From Aquisalimonas sp. (lineage in GTDB: Bacteria > Pseudomonadota > Gammaproteobacteria > Nitrococcales > Aquisalimonadaceae), in NCBI GenBank assembly GCA_007127625.1, contig SKYZ01000490.1:1-6875 (forward strand): a stretch of DNA of 6,875 nucleotides, read 5' to 3'. The position numbers and the translations under genes are program-made. Within the stretch, counting starts at the first letter, position 1. Each line of letters opens with the position of its first letter. Shown in pieces: positions 6,663 through 6,875 of this stretch. The notes below the pieces were generated by a model. The model did not search any database. It worked only from the letters and a program-made list of their open reading frames with translations, and was not told where the DNA came from.

Positions 6663-6875
6663 TTACAGCGCGGCCGGGGCGTGGTTGAACGCCCAGCGCA
6701 GCACGGCGTTCTGGATGGCAGTTCCCGAGCCGCGGTGGGCATCCTGGTGATTGACCAGCACGGCGATGATCAGGTCCTCGTTGTCGCGGTTCCGCACGTA
6801 CCCGCCGATGCCGGAGACGTGATTGATCGAGCCCGTTTTCGCACGGATGCGGCCGGCTTCCGGCTCCCCGCTGAA
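6663..6875 (-). CDS. dacB: D-alanyl-D-alanine carboxypeptidase/endopeptidase, S13 family (PBP4-like), C-terminal part
   Basis: The complement strand is open from the right edge to a TAA stop at 6663-6665, giving the last 70 residues of a protein that continues beyond the window. It contains RAKTGSINHVSGIGGYV, where KTG (6831-6839) is the third active-site motif of penicillin-binding proteins and the following hydrophobic strand and GGYV match the S13 peptidase end (RAKTGSL...GF in E. coli PBP4). A hydrophobic strand LIIAVLVNH follows, then a helix ending ...AFNHAPAAL. The SxxK and SxN motifs would lie outside the window. S13 enzymes are periplasmic and trim or cleave peptidoglycan cross-links. 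It converges with bioF, 36 bp between stops, and is not part of the biotin unit. A class C beta-lactamase-like protein is a less likely alternative. The symbol is a family-level assignment. Confidence 0.8.
   Translation of the reverse strand, partial: FSGEPEAGRIRAKTGSINHVSGIGGYVRNRDNEDLIIAVLVNHQDAHRGSGTAIQNAVLRWAFNHAPAAL

Noticed and set aside
1..6875. Mobile elements, CRISPR arrays, tRNA or rRNA genes, toxin-antitoxin or defence genes
   Set aside because: No transposase, terminal inverted repeats, regularly spaced repeats or RNA gene structure was seen on either strand; all sizeable coding signal is explained by the five genes listed.

Overview
The window is GC-rich, protein-dense bacterial chromosome. 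Four complete genes lie on the plus strand and the 3' end of a fifth lies on the minus strand at the right edge. The high GC content, the GGDEF/EAL architecture, the SAM-type BioA, the BioF and the S13-type D-Ala-D-Ala carboxypeptidase together suggest a Gram-negative proteobacterium. A high-GC gammaproteobacterium, perhaps Ectothiorhodospiraceae-like, is my best guess, but this is inference from gene content and composition only.

Layout. Positions 1-180 are a leader region with no convincing gene; it holds a perfect 13-bp palindrome (140-152). Positions 181-1365 encode a CynX/NimT-type major facilitator transporter. A 140-bp gap follows, with a perfect inverted repeat and a 10-bp direct repeat set exactly 21 bp apart. 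Positions 1506-3917 encode a membrane-anchored PAS-GGDEF-EAL protein that makes and/or degrades cyclic di-GMP. A 120-bp gap leads to bioA (4038-5342), then a 78-bp spacer with several short inverted repeats, then bioF (5421-6626). The bioF stop lies 36 bp from the stop of a converging dacB-like gene (6663 to beyond the right edge).

How the genes work together. BioF and BioA catalyse consecutive steps of biotin synthesis: pimeloyl thioester + L-alanine to 8-amino-7-oxononanoate (KAPA), then KAPA to 7,8-diaminononanoate (DAPA) with SAM as amino donor. They probably form a small operon, although bioB, bioC, bioD and bioH are not in the window. The transporter, the c-di-GMP protein and the carboxypeptidase have no evident functional link to biotin. 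Each is probably its own transcription unit or loosely co-oriented.

I found no mobile element, CRISPR array, tRNA, rRNA or clear rho-independent terminator. I also found no convincing undescribed system. The most useful leads are regulatory: the repeat cluster upstream of the c-di-GMP gene and the structured bioA-bioF spacer. The ELL variant of the EAL signature is a further point to check.
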